Shown here: one piece after another, positions 1 through 7,991 of the stretch
How the letters are laid out: the number at the start of each line of letters is the position of its first letter
Position numbering within the stretch: the first letter of the stretch is position 1
Source: Butyricicoccus porcorum
GTDB taxonomy: Bacteria; Bacillota; Clostridia; Oscillospirales; Butyricicoccaceae
Assembly: GCF_002157465.1 (NCBI RefSeq)
Contig: NZ_NHOC01000007.1
Span: forward strand, 1 to 64,000
DNA length: 64,000 bases
Reading direction: 5' to 3'
The notes under the pieces: model-generated
What the model was told of the DNA's origin: nothing
The model's input: the letters and a program-made list of their open reading frames with translations, nothing else
Database searches by the model: none
Position numbers and translations under genes: made by a program

Positions 1-593
1 CGGATACCGGCAGGCAACTGCCTTGAGTGTATTGATACAAAGTTCTTTTCGCATATTGTCATCCATCTGAAGAGAAAGAATCTCACCGTTAAAGCAATCC
101 ATAATCGGGGAAATATAGAGTTTTCCGTCCAGGCAGCCGATCTGCGTGATATCTGTCAGCAGTTTTTGATACGGGGTATCCCGAAAATCCTGCTTGATCA
201 GATTTTCCTCCTCTTGAATTTCGGTGGCAGCGCGTGTTAAACCATGCGGACGTCTGGTCTGCGTGAATCAGACCTTTTTCGTGCATAATTCGCCTGATTC
301 TACGTTTTCCTGTGTGGAATCCGTTCTGCTCCAAGGCAAGCTGCATTCGTTCCACGCCGTAATTGTCATTATAATCGGATTCATTCATAATCCTGTCTAT
401 TGCCGCCGAAAGAAGCGCGTCCTTAGACGGCTTACTGAGATTCTTCAGATATCGATAATATCCAGATTCGCTTATATGAAGAATTCTGCATAATAGTTCC
501 ACACTCCACTCCTTATCTGAATCTGTCTGTATAGAGTGGATAAAGCGGTATCGCTCATGTGCTTTTACTTCTTTCGGCGCGCTGCGAAAAAAC
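1..593 (-). pseudogene. IS3-family transposase orfB, frameshifted and cut by window edge
   Basis: This would be the catalytic transposase subunit. Entering by -1 slippage from orfA, the frame reads through an HTH_21 domain (SVELLCRILHISESGYYRY ... GVERMQLALEQNGF ... KGLIHADQ). Near 250-256 the homology jumps to the next frame, which continues RRPHGLTRAATEIQ into an rve/DDE core with TDITQIGCLDGKLY and MDCFNGEI and stays open to base 1. A one-base insertion or two-base deletion explains the break, so this copy should not make active transposase. The end of the catalytic domain lies outside the window. A sequencing error is the main alternative. Confidence 0.8.
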
Positions 594-861
594 CAAGAGC
601 CTCCTGAAGTATATCGTTAGCTCGTTGGAGCTCTTTGACTTCCTTCTCCAGCTCAAGCATTCTTCGTTCCTGCTCGCTTGCCGGCAGTTGTTTATGACCA
701 CTTCCTACAAATGCCTGATCTCCGTATTTCTTTCGCTTACCTCGCCAGGTTGTGACTGTATTGTAGGGGATTCCAAGCTGGTCAGCCGCCTTCTTTGCTC
801 CGATTTCATCTGAGAGCTTCAATGCTTCTTCTTTAAAATCTTTATCGTAGCTTCTTGCCAT
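565..861 (-). CDS. IS3-family transposase orfA (HTH protein)
   Basis: 98-residue basic protein. An HTH_Tnp_1 helix-turn-helix fills the N-terminal half (around GAKKAADQLGIPYNTVTTW), and a leucine-rich coiled coil follows at about residues 65-92 (ELEKEVKELQRANDILQEAL). In this family OrfA binds the terminal repeats and is also made as an OrfAB fusion by -1 frameshifting. The shift site is visible near the 3' end, where GGTTTTTTCG on the minus strand (586-595) lets translation slip into a frame reading FRSAPKEVKAHERYRF and on into orfB. The gene itself looks intact. Confidence 0.88.
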   Translation of the reverse strand: MARSYDKDFKEEALKLSDEIGAKKAADQLGIPYNTVTTWRGKRKKYGDQAFVGSGHKQLPASEQERRMLELEKEVKELQRANDILQEALGFFAARRKK

Positions 862-925
862 GATTTCTCACCGTTCCTTTGTTCTTATTCTATCATAGTT
901 TGGTGAGTTTTCCGACTCTACTTAA

Positions 926-1396
926 ATGATACCACTCCAGAGTTACTGCGGCGTACAAAAGGTATCCATCCTTAGATTAAAAAATAATGATATTGCATGT
1001 GTTAAAGGTACATCTAAAAAGAAGGAGTTAAAACCTTATAATATCCCACTTGTGCATATCTATAATACGGATAACGCTGCCAGAGTAGGCAGAAGATCAT
1101 GGGAAAATTGGAAGAAGAAAAGCAAACATAATAAACAACAACTTTATGGTGACAATAAGAAGTATAGCGTGATTGCCACAAATGGGCAAAAGTATTTTTT
1201 TAGTGGTTCACAACATCAAAAAATTACTAATGCAAAAAAGTGGTGCGAGGAGATGGGATATGAGTTGCTATTGTATGCATCAGATAATCCGTCAGGGACG
1301 TTTGCTATTAAGGATAGTAATGGCGAAATTATTAAAAAGTGCTACACAGTTAAACAGTTGCAGATGTATGTAAAACAGAAAAAATTATCAAAATGA
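926..1396 (+). CDS. hypothetical prophage protein, probably 5'-truncated
   Basis: Open frame of 156 codons that is lysine- and asparagine-rich and AT-rich, unlike the GC-rich host genes. I do not recognise a family. The N-terminal third is basic (VGRRSWENWKKKSKHNKQQ), and the C-terminal half (about residues 90-150) alternates hydrophobic and charged residues like a small folded domain. The first ATG lies at or inside the end of the IS and has no ribosome binding site, so the true start was probably removed by the insertion. A strong terminator follows at 1413. Its position before a tape-measure fragment suggests a phage origin, but function is unknown. Confidence 0.45.
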   Translation: MIPLQSYCGVQKVSILRLKNNDIACVKGTSKKKELKPYNIPLVHIYNTDNAARVGRRSWENWKKKSKHNKQQLYGDNKKYSVIATNGQKYFFSGSQHQKITNAKKWCEEMGYELLLYASDNPSGTFAIKDSNGEIIKKCYTVKQLQMYVKQKKLSK

Positions 1397-1412
1397 GTTG
1401 TATACAAAATTT

Positions 1413-1443
1413 AAGTCAGCCCCTAAAAGGCTGACTTTTTTTA
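1413..1443 (+). terminator. rho-independent terminator
   Basis: The 9-bp stem AAGTCAGCC / GGCTGACTT has a 7-nt loop and is followed by seven T residues. It separates the hypothetical prophage gene from the tape-measure/integrase chimera. Confidence 0.85.
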
Positions 1444-1478
1444 TTGAATGCTCACAGATTTAATAAAAGGATGGTTAA

Positions 1479-4415
1479 ATGAATGAATTTAAAGCAAGGA
1501 TAAAAGCAGAACTAGATACAACAAAATTAAATCAACAGCTAAAACAGTTGGAAAACGGCGATCATAAGCTAAAAGTAGATACTGACACCGAAGATGCAAA
1601 AAAAGATGTACAGAACGTCAACAAACAGCTTCAAACATCTCAAAAGACAGCAGCTTCATTCGGCAGTACGTTAAAGAGTGCGCTCAATATTGGCAGTGCA
1701 GCAGCCGTTACAGCTAAAGGTATACAGGTGATCGGAACTACTGCAAAAAGTGCAGCAGAGTCGATAAAGGAAATTGATAAATCCATTGTTAGTTTGCAGA
1801 TGGCAACGGGTGAAAGTCGTTCTGCTGTTGTGAGCATGATGAACGACTATAACCAGATGGCACAGCAGATGGGTGCTACCACCACACAGATTGCAGATGC
1901 AGCGGATGCCTGGCTTAGACAGGGACACTCTATAAGTGATACCAATACACTCATCAAGGATTCAATGATGTTGAGCAAGGTTGCCGGTATTGATGCTGCT
2001 GACAGTACACAATATTTGACCTCTGCAATGAAGGGTTATAAGGTTGCAGCGGAAGATGTCGCGGGCATTGTAGATAAATTGACTGCCGTTGACCTTGTTT
2101 CTGCGACAGATGCCGGGGGACTTGCAGAAGCGATGTCCAGAGTTGCGGTAACTGCTGACACGGCTGGCGTGTCAATGGATAGACTGCTGGGTTATCTGGC
2201 AACGACAGGAGAGGTAACACAGCGTTCAATGTCATCGATTGGTGAAGCATATAAAACGATTTTTACCAGAATGTCCGATATCAAGAGTGGTAAACTCAAA
2301 CTGATTGATGACGATGGAACAGAGGAAATGCTTTCTGATGTTGAACAAACTTTGGCAAATGTCGGCATTGATTTACGCAAAACAGTTACAGAATACAATG
2401 ATTACCAAGATGTATTGGACAATCTTGCGGCAAAATGGAGTTCGCTGAGTCAAGTTCAGCAAAATGCGCTGAGTAAGGCCTTTGCTGGAACAAGACAGGC
2501 AGAATACTTCCGCGTGCTGATGGAGAATTACGACAGTGCAAAGAAATATGCTGATGTTGCCGCAAATTCCGCAGGATCGGCAGAACAGAAATTTGGTGCG
2601 TATCTTGATTCTTTGGAAGCAAAGACCAATACATTAAAAGCAGCGTTTGAATCTCTGGCAATGAATAACATTTCTACTGGTATTGTCGGTGGTATTTTGG
2701 AAGCATCAACGGCGGTATTAAAATTTGTAGATGACACAAATTTATTAAAAAGCACCTTTGCGGGACTTGCAATCACAGGAGCAGTCAAAGGATTTGCACT
2801 GTTAAGAACTGGCATTATGCAGGCGGCAACCAGTTTGAGCACATTTGATACCGCCATGGGATTGGTCAAAGGCACTCAAGTGTTGGAGGATGACTTTCAA
2901 ACACTCATCTCGCTTGCTGGAAATCTGTCAAAATCTCAGTTACGGGCAGTATTATCATCCGAAGCATTGTCAAACGCTCAAAGAACGACCATCCTGACCA
3001 GCGTAGGGATGACAGAAGCAGAAGCGTCAGCAGCACTTGCATCAATGGGACTTGCAACAGCAGAAGGAACAGCAACAGGTGCTACAGTAACGCTGGCAGG
3101 CGCATTTAAGGGATTGATGGCTACACTGGCAGCAAATCCGCTTATAGCTGTTACACTGGGTATTATGGCAGCAGGGGCAGCAGCTTCCGCACTGGCAAAA
3201 AGATATTACAATGCAGCAGAAGCAGCACAGGAAGCACAGACCACCTATGAGGATACCGTAAGCCAGCTTGATTCTGTGAATAGCGAACTGGAAACTACAC
3301 AAGAAAGAATCGAAGAATTACAGGCATTATCTTCCAATGGTACAATCACATTGACACAGGAAGCTGAACTGGAAAAGCTGAGACAGCAGAATGCAGAACT
3401 GGAAAGACAGAAAGCATTATTAGAAGCCAATGCACAGTCACAACAGCGGTCAGCTACAAATGCAGCTATGAATGCATTGACCATTGAAGGAAGTCAGTCC
3501 CAGTATTCTAAAGATTACAATCTGAATGCTGTTGGATATACCAACGTCATTGATGCGGCAAAAGAGGATATCAAGCACTTACAAGACCTGTATAACGAAC
3601 GGGCAAAGCTGAATCAGCAATTGGATGCGGCATTGAATAGTAATGATGTCAATGGAATTTCATATGTGCAGAAACAGTTAACCGATAACCAAGCCGAGAT
3701 TGACAAATATAATGAGTCTGTTTCAGGCACGATGGAAGAACTCGAAGGATACCGGGATACACTTGCACAGGATACGCAGATTGGCAAGATCAGCGGTGGA
3801 CAAGAAGCCCTTGACGCTTTAAATGAAATTATAAAAGTCATCAAGGGTGATCCATTGGAACCTGCAATCATGCTGGGATTATTTCTAGGATTGAGGAAAT
3901 CGGAGTGTTTGGGCTTGCGCTGGGAAGATGTTGACTTCGAGAATGATCTAGTGCATATCAGGAATACGGTTGTACGGTCTAATTGCGGTATCATCGAAAA
4001 AGAACAGACCAAAAGTGAGGCTGGAAAGAGGGACTTGCATCTTATGCCAGCGCTGAAAACGTATCTTCTCGACTGGCGCGAACGGAGAGAGGAGATGCGG
4101 GAGTTGATTGGTGATTGCTATGTGGAGAATAACCATGTGTGTTGTTGGATTGATGGCAGACCACTTGAACCGAGTTATCCATCACATCATTTTCCGCGCA
4201 TTCTAAAAAATAACAATCTACCTAAGATCACCTTCCATGAGTTACGGCATACAGCAGGAAGCCTGTTAATCAATGCGGGCGAAGATGCGAAGCGTGTACA
4301 AGAGTACTTAGGTCATCAAGATGTAAGCACAACGCTGAACATCTATACTCATTTGACCCCGGCGGTAAAGCGTGAGACTGGAAATCTGATGAACAGTCTG
4401 TTGGAAGATGATTGA
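1479..4415 (+). CDS. chimeric prophage protein: tail tape measure N-terminus fused to tyrosine integrase C-terminus
   Basis: Uninterrupted 978-residue frame joining two unrelated phage proteins. Residues 1 to about 780 are a TP901-type tape-measure protein: an N-terminal coiled coil, the conserved region around IADAADAWLRQGHS and TADTAGVSMDRLLGYLATTGEV, hydrophobic stretches near 540-575 and a second coiled coil near 590-670. From about residue 790 the sequence is the catalytic domain of a phage tyrosine recombinase, with the arginine in LGLRKSE, HELRHTAG, LGHQDVSTT and the tyrosine nucleophile in NIYTHL. The integrase lacks its DNA-binding N-terminus and the tape measure its C-terminus. An in-frame deletion between two phage genes explains this. 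The product is unlikely to serve either original role. Confidence 0.85.
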   Translation: MNEFKARIKAELDTTKLNQQLKQLENGDHKLKVDTDTEDAKKDVQNVNKQLQTSQKTAASFGSTLKSALNIGSAAAVTAKGIQVIGTTAKSAAESIKEIDKSIVSLQMATGESRSAVVSMMNDYNQMAQQMGATTTQIADAADAWLRQGHSISDTNTLIKDSMMLSKVAGIDAADSTQYLTSAMKGYKVAAEDVAGIVDKLTAVDLVSATDAGGLAEAMSRVAVTADTAGVSMDRLLGYLATTGEVTQRSMSSIGEAYKTIFTRMSDIKSGKLKLIDDDGTEEMLSDVEQTLANVGIDLRKTVTEYNDYQDVLDNLAAKWSSLSQVQQNALSKAFAGTRQAEYFRVLMENYDSAKKYADVAANSAGSAEQKFGAYLDSLEAKTNTLKAAFESLAMNNISTGIVGGILEASTAVLKFVDDTNLLKSTFAGLAITGAVKGFALLRTGIMQAATSLSTFDTAMGLVKGTQVLEDDFQTLISLAGNLSKSQLRAVLSSEALSNAQRTTILTSVGMTEAEASAALASMGLATAEGTATGATVTLAGAFKGLMATLAANPLIAVTLGIMAAGAAASALAKRYYNAAEAAQEAQTTYEDTVSQLDSVNSELETTQERIEELQALSSNGTITLTQEAELEKLRQQNAELERQKALLEANAQSQQRSATNAAMNALTIEGSQSQYSKDYNLNAVGYTNVIDAAKEDIKHLQDLYNERAKLNQQLDAALNSNDVNGISYVQKQLTDNQAEIDKYNESVSGTMEELEGYRDTLAQDTQIGKISGGQEALDALNEIIKVIKGDPLEPAIMLGLFLGLRKSECLGLRWEDVDFENDLVHIRNTVVRSNCGIIEKEQTKSEAGKRDLHLMPALKTYLLDWRERREEMRELIGDCYVENNHVCCWIDGRPLEPSYPSHHFPRILKNNNLPKITFHELRHTAGSLLINAGEDAKRVQEYLGHQDVSTTLNIYTHLTPAVKRETGNLMNSLLEDD

Positions 4416-4418
4416 CCC

Positions 4419-4442
4419 CTTGTTAGAAGTCTTGTTAGAAGT
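4419..4442 (+). repeat. 12-bp tandem direct repeat near prophage attachment end
   Basis: CTTGTTAGAAGT occurs twice back to back, starting 4 bases after the integrase stop codon and ending about 80 bases before the 3' end of tRNA-Arg. Short direct repeats here are where arm-type integrase binding sites lie in many tRNA-targeted prophages. That role is inference. Confidence 0.6.
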
Positions 4443-4481
4443 CACTGCAACAGAATAAAACTGAACATCGAAAAAGTTATG

Positions 4482-4516
4482 AAAAAACCGCCATTTCATT
4501 AAGAAACAGCGGTTTT
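4482..4516 (-). terminator. terminator of tRNA-Arg
   Basis: On the minus strand AAACCGC pairs with GCGGTTT, with an inner TTTC/GAAA stem, followed by a run of T. It starts a few bases after the encoded CCA of the tRNA. The T run on the opposite strand is short, so it serves mainly the tRNA. Confidence 0.8.
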
Positions 4517-4519
4517 AAG

Positions 4520-4596
4520 TGGTACGCCCGACTGGAGTCGAACCAGCGGCCTTCAGAGTCGGAGTCTGACGCTCTATCCAACTGAGCTACGGGCGC
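4520..4596 (-). tRNA. tRNA-Arg (anticodon CCG), CCA encoded
   Basis: The cloverleaf can be drawn by hand: acceptor GCGCCCG with CGGGCGT (a G-U at the first pair), D-arm GCTC/GAGC around AGTTGGAT, anticodon stem TCAGA/TCTGA with loop CTCCGAC giving anticodon CCG, and a T-arm with loop TTCGACT. A discriminator A and CCA are encoded. A promoter lies upstream at 4610-4638 and a terminator downstream. The prophage integrase remnant ends about 100 bases beyond its 3' end, so the gene is the likely integration site and was kept intact by the insertion. Confidence 0.95.
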
Positions 4597-4609
4597 GTGT
4601 CTAACTGTT

Positions 4610-4638
4610 ATTATAGCAACCCTGCCATCATTTGTAAA
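4610..4638 (-). promoter_or_regulatory. promoter of tRNA-Arg
   Basis: TTTACA, a 17-base spacer and a perfect TATAAT on the minus strand, about 14 bases before the tRNA 5' end. Confidence 0.75.
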
Positions 4639-4653
4639 GTTTTTTTTGAAGAA

Positions 4654-4682
4654 TTGCGCACTTCGCAGAGGAATGGTATACT
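4654..4682 (+). promoter_or_regulatory. promoter of hydE
   Basis: TTGCGC, a 17-base spacer and TATACT, about 40 bases before the hydE start codon. It points away from the tRNA promoter. Confidence 0.65.
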
Positions 4683-4721
4683 GTTTTCAGTATTTCCGCG
4701 CACGAAAGGAACATTTTATCT

Positions 4722-5774
4722 ATGAATCGACTGATTGACCGCCTTTCGGCTGAGCATGTTCTTCCACGGACAGATTTTGTGCAGCTGATTTCGGCGTTTG
4801 CACCGGAAACTGCCTCCTATGCCGCTGAATGTGCACGCAAAACCGCGCAGGCAGTTTTTGGAAACAAAATATATATTCGTGGTCTGATTGAACTGAGCAA
4901 TTTCTGTCGCAATGACTGCTATTATTGTGGAATCCGACGTTCCAACCGCAAGGCACAACGCTATCGGCTGGAAAAAGAAGAAATCCTGCAATGTGCGGCA
5001 GAGGGGTATGCACTGGGATTTCGCACATTTGTTTTGCAGGGCGGAGAAGATGGATACTATACTACGGAGCGCATGGCAGACATCGTATCGTCCATCAAAC
5101 GGCAGCACCCGGACTGTGCTGTTACATTGTCGGTCGGAGAACAGACCAGAGAGACGTATCAGGCATATTTTGACGCAGGAGCAGATCGTTATCTGCTGCG
5201 GCATGAAACAGCAGATGAGGCACACTACAGCCGCCTGCATCCCGCAGAGCTTTCCGGTGCACATCGCAAACAGTGCCTGCGATGGCTGAAGGAGATCGGT
5301 TTTCAGACTGGTTCCGGGTTTATGGTCGGCTCACCGTTCCAGACGGCGGAAAATTTGGCAGATGATCTGTTGTTTCTGGCAGATTTACAGCCGGAAATGA
5401 TCGGAATCGGGCCGTTTATCCCGCATCATGATACTCCATTTGCACAGATGCCGCAGGGGTCAGTGGAACTGACCCTGTTCCTGCTATCACTGTTGCGGCT
5501 GATGTTTCCGGATGTGCTGCTGCCCGCGACAACAGCGTTGGGAACGCTCGATCCGGTTGGGCGCGAAAAAGGCATCCTGGCGGGTGCAAATGTCGTCATG
5601 CCGAATCTCAGCCCACAGGCAGTGCGCAGCAAATACATGTTGTATGACAACAAGCTGGCAACCGGCGCAGAATCAGCACAGCATATTGCCGATCTGCGCG
5701 CACGGTTTGCCAAAATTGGATATGAAATTCAGATCGACCGCGGCGATTCTCCGCGCGTCAAAACATTGAATTGA
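4722..5774 (+). CDS. hydE: [FeFe]-hydrogenase H-cluster radical SAM maturase HydE
   Basis: 350-residue radical SAM enzyme that works with HydF and HydG to build the 2Fe subcluster of [FeFe]-hydrogenase. The SAM [4Fe-4S] motif is CRNDCYYC (Cys62, 66, 69), and the flanking YIRGLIELSNFCRNDCYYCG is characteristic of HydE. GGEDGYY, IGIGPFIPHHDTPFAQ and TTALGTLDPVGREKGILAGAN also match the family. Length is normal. I see no extra C-terminal cysteine trio, so the auxiliary cluster of some homologues seems absent. HydF and HydG are not in the window. The gene is alone, with its own promoter, next to tRNA-Arg. It indicates a hydrogen-metabolising anaerobe. Confidence 0.95.
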   Translation: MNRLIDRLSAEHVLPRTDFVQLISAFAPETASYAAECARKTAQAVFGNKIYIRGLIELSNFCRNDCYYCGIRRSNRKAQRYRLEKEEILQCAAEGYALGFRTFVLQGGEDGYYTTERMADIVSSIKRQHPDCAVTLSVGEQTRETYQAYFDAGADRYLLRHETADEAHYSRLHPAELSGAHRKQCLRWLKEIGFQTGSGFMVGSPFQTAENLADDLLFLADLQPEMIGIGPFIPHHDTPFAQMPQGSVELTLFLLSLLRLMFPDVLLPATTALGTLDPVGREKGILAGANVVMPNLSPQAVRSKYMLYDNKLATGAESAQHIADLRARFAKIGYEIQIDRGDSPRVKTLN

Positions 5775-6009
5775 ACTGGTCGGCAACCATCTGTGCCTCC
5801 GGATAGGAATCACAGCGGCGGTAGCCGAACTGTTCACACCAGATTTCTGTGGCTTCAAAATCTGGAAGGGAATCCTCATCTGCCAGATCCGGATCCCATT
5901 CGCCCTCGTCACAGACGCGGGCATAAAGTTCACATTCCTCTTCGTCATAAACGAGGAAAACGCCCCAGCCGGTGGAGGGGCAGACAAAGGTTTCACTGAT
6001 TATTTTCAT
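5758..6009 (-). CDS. small acidic cysteine-containing hypothetical protein
   Basis: 83-residue protein, very acidic, with runs such as DEEECELYARVCDEGEWDPD and five cysteines (10, 26, 33, 58, 66). No signal peptide or membrane segment. I do not recognise the family. It converges on hydE and their ends overlap by 17 bases. A ribosome binding site (AAGGAAGAATGACC region on the minus strand) lies before the ATG, supporting translation. The spaced cysteines could bind metal, but no standard zinc-finger spacing is present. Function unknown. Confidence 0.65.
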   Translation of the reverse strand: MKIISETFVCPSTGWGVFLVYDEEECELYARVCDEGEWDPDLADEDSLPDFEATEIWCEQFGYRRCDSYPEAQMVADQFNSMF

Positions 6010-6053
6010 AGGTCATTCTTCCTTATGTTATTGAAATTGGAGGTAATTTTGCT

Positions 6054-6695
6054 ATGCGTATTGTTACAGCCGCACAGATGAAGCAGATTGAATGCAATGC
6101 CGACGCGGGCGGGCTTTCCTATCTGCAAATGATGGAAAATGCCGGGACAGCTGCTTATCAGATCATCCGTGCGCACAAGCCGGATGCACATGTACTTGCC
6201 ATTGTTGCCGGAAAGGGCAACAACGGCGGCGATGGATTTGTCATTGCGCGCCTTGCCGCACAGGATGGGTTGGCCGTACGGGTTGTGCTTGCAGAGGGGG
6301 AGCCGGTCACGGTGGATGCAAAGACTAATTTTCACCGCCTGGATGGGTTGAATGTAACCGTCTGCCCAATTGAGCAGATTGATCGGCTGACAGATGCAGA
6401 TGTTGTCATCGACGCGCTGTATGGCACAGGATTTCACGGTACTCTGCGTCCATCCGGCGCAAAGGCATGCTGCTTCATGAATGAATCGGGGGCGTATCTT
6501 GCTGCACTTGACCTGCCAAGCGGGATTCATGCGGATACAGGCGCTGTTGCGGAAGGCGCGGTGCATGCCGATCTGACCGTGACCTTTGATTCATATAAAC
6601 CGCTGCATGTGCAGGAAACATCCAAACCATATTGCGGTGAAATCGTACTGGCAGATATCGGCATTTCAGAGGAGTGTCATAACGGCATCGGGTGA
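6054..6695 (+). CDS. nnrE: NAD(P)H-hydrate epimerase (YjeF N-terminal domain protein)
   Basis: 213 residues. It repairs damaged NADH and NADPH by interconverting R and S hydrates so that a dehydratase can restore the cofactor. The YjeF_N signature GKGNNGGDGFVIARLAA is at residues 53-69, with the catalytic region DALYGTGFHGTLR downstream and the LDLPSGIHADTG motif near 165. Most bacteria carry a bifunctional protein with a C-terminal dehydratase. Here only the epimerase domain is present, so NnrD must be elsewhere. GGAGG precedes the ATG at a good distance. A bidirectional terminator is shared with the converging alcohol dehydrogenase gene. Confidence 0.88.
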   Translation: MRIVTAAQMKQIECNADAGGLSYLQMMENAGTAAYQIIRAHKPDAHVLAIVAGKGNNGGDGFVIARLAAQDGLAVRVVLAEGEPVTVDAKTNFHRLDGLNVTVCPIEQIDRLTDADVVIDALYGTGFHGTLRPSGAKACCFMNESGAYLAALDLPSGIHADTGAVAEGAVHADLTVTFDSYKPLHVQETSKPYCGEIVLADIGISEECHNGIG

Positions 6696-6719
6696 ATACC
6701 CGATGCCGTTTGGCTTTTG
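6681..6719 (+). terminator. bidirectional terminator between nnrE and adh
   Basis: Perfect 12-bp stem AACGGCATCGGG / CCCGATGCCGTT with a 6-nt loop, followed by TGGCTTTT. It lies between two convergent genes and its stem can serve both. Confidence 0.75.
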
Positions 6720-7901
6720 TTATGCCTTTGCTTTCTGATAGACTTTGTAAATCGCTTCTTTATCCAGCGGTACAAAGCGGCCGATTTTGCGCGTATCCAT
6801 AAAGCTGCACTTATAGGCGAGTTCGCGCATGTCCTCTTCGGTCAGTTCAATGCCCATCTGATTGATGCGAACCGGCATGCCGATGGACTGGAAAAAGGCT
6901 TCCATTGCGTCAATGCCGCGGTTAGCAGTTTCGATGTCGTCTGCCCCCGGCTGTACGCCCATGACCTGGATGGCAAATTTTGCAAAGCGCGCGGGATTGG
7001 CAGGCATGACAGTCCGTGCCCAGCTCGACCAGACAGCACACAGGCCTGCGCCATGTGCGACGTCATATTTGCCGCTCAGCTCATGCTCCAGCTGATGGCA
7101 GGACCAGTCGCCGCCGTCCGTGCCGCAGCCGGTCAGGCCGTTGTGCGACAGGCTGCTTGCCCACATCAGTCCGGCACGTGCGTCATAATCCTCCGGATTT
7201 TTCAGCGCAGCGGTTACGTCGCGCATGACGGATTTCAACAGGCTCTCTGCGATGGAATCGGTGAGACCGAGTGTGTCTACCTGCGTGAAATAACGCTCCA
7301 TTGTGTGCATCATAACATCGGCGGCGCCGCTTGCCGTCTGGTATGCCGGGAGTGTATAGGTCAGCGTCGGGTCCATAATGGCGAATTTACAGCGACACAG
7401 CTCGGTACTCAGTCCGCGCTTGAGCCATCCGTCCTCGTTGGTGATGACGGAGGAATTGCTCATTTCACTGCCTGCCGCTGCGATGGTTAGGATTGTACCG
7501 ACCGGGGCACACGCCTGTGGTACGCGCTTCTTGGCGTAAAAATCCCATACATCGCCGTCGTTTGCAATGCCATAAGCAATCGCCTTGGAGGAATCGATAA
7601 CCGAGCCGCCGCCGACTGCGAGGATGAAATCGACGCCCTCGCGCTTGCACAGCGCAATGCCTTCGCGCACAAGGCCGAGGCGCGGATTGGGTACGACACC
7701 GCCCAGCATGACATAGGAAATCCCGGACTGTTCCAGCGCATCTGTGACGCGATCGAGCAGTCCGCTGCGCTTAGCCGAACCGCCGCCGTAATGGATCAGA
7801 ACCTTTTTGCCGTTCTGACCTGTGATGAGTTCGCCGACGCGTTCTACGGCATGTTTGCCGAATACGACATGCGTCGGGGTATAGTATTCAAAATCCTGCA
7901 T
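6720..7901 (-). CDS. iron-containing alcohol dehydrogenase (butanol dehydrogenase-like)
   Basis: 393 residues from the ATG at 7901, which has GAAAGGAAGG 8 bases upstream. It reduces aldehydes or oxidises alcohols with NAD(P)H. The family folds into an N-terminal dinucleotide-binding half (HYGGGSAKRSG; AVGGGSVIDSSKAIA) and a helical metal-binding half. Metal ligands are visible in ADVMMHTMERYF, CHQLEHELSG and the final HGAGL. It resembles the YqhD/BdhA group of group III dehydrogenases, common in fermenting Clostridia as butanol or ethanol dehydrogenases. The physiological substrate cannot be told from sequence. Monocistronic, with its own promoter. Confidence 0.9.
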   Translation of the reverse strand: MQDFEYYTPTHVVFGKHAVERVGELITGQNGKKVLIHYGGGSAKRSGLLDRVTDALEQSGISYVMLGGVVPNPRLGLVREGIALCKREGVDFILAVGGGSVIDSSKAIAYGIANDGDVWDFYAKKRVPQACAPVGTILTIAAAGSEMSNSSVITNEDGWLKRGLSTELCRCKFAIMDPTLTYTLPAYQTASGAADVMMHTMERYFTQVDTLGLTDSIAESLLKSVMRDVTAALKNPEDYDARAGLMWASSLSHNGLTGCGTDGGDWSCHQLEHELSGKYDVAHGAGLCAVWSSWARTVMPANPARFAKFAIQVMGVQPGADDIETANRGIDAMEAFFQSIGMPVRINQMGIELTEEDMRELAYKCSFMDTRKIGRFVPLDKEAIYKVYQKAKA

Positions 7902-7947
7902 AGATAAGCCTTCCTTTCGCAAAACCAGTCTATCAATTACTGCCTTT

Positions 7948-7976
7948 ATTGTAACGGATTTGTGGCAGCTGTGCAA
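7948..7976 (-). promoter_or_regulatory. promoter of iron alcohol dehydrogenase
   Basis: TTGCAC, a 17-base spacer and TACAAT on the minus strand, 47 bases before the start codon. Confidence 0.65.
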
Positions 7977-7991
7977 GGTGCTGCGGCAGAG

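Larger units (their letters stand above)
1..925 (-). mobile_element. IS3-family insertion sequence (partial, IS150-like)
   Basis: This is one end of an IS3-family element that runs off the left edge of the window. It has the two-frame organisation typical of the family: a small helix-turn-helix protein (orfA), then a DDE transposase (orfB) in the -1 frame. The outer end lies somewhere between about 862 and 945. I could not fix the terminal repeat because the other end is outside the window. A 156-codon reading frame begins inside or right at this end, so the element probably landed in or beside prophage DNA. Confidence 0.8.
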
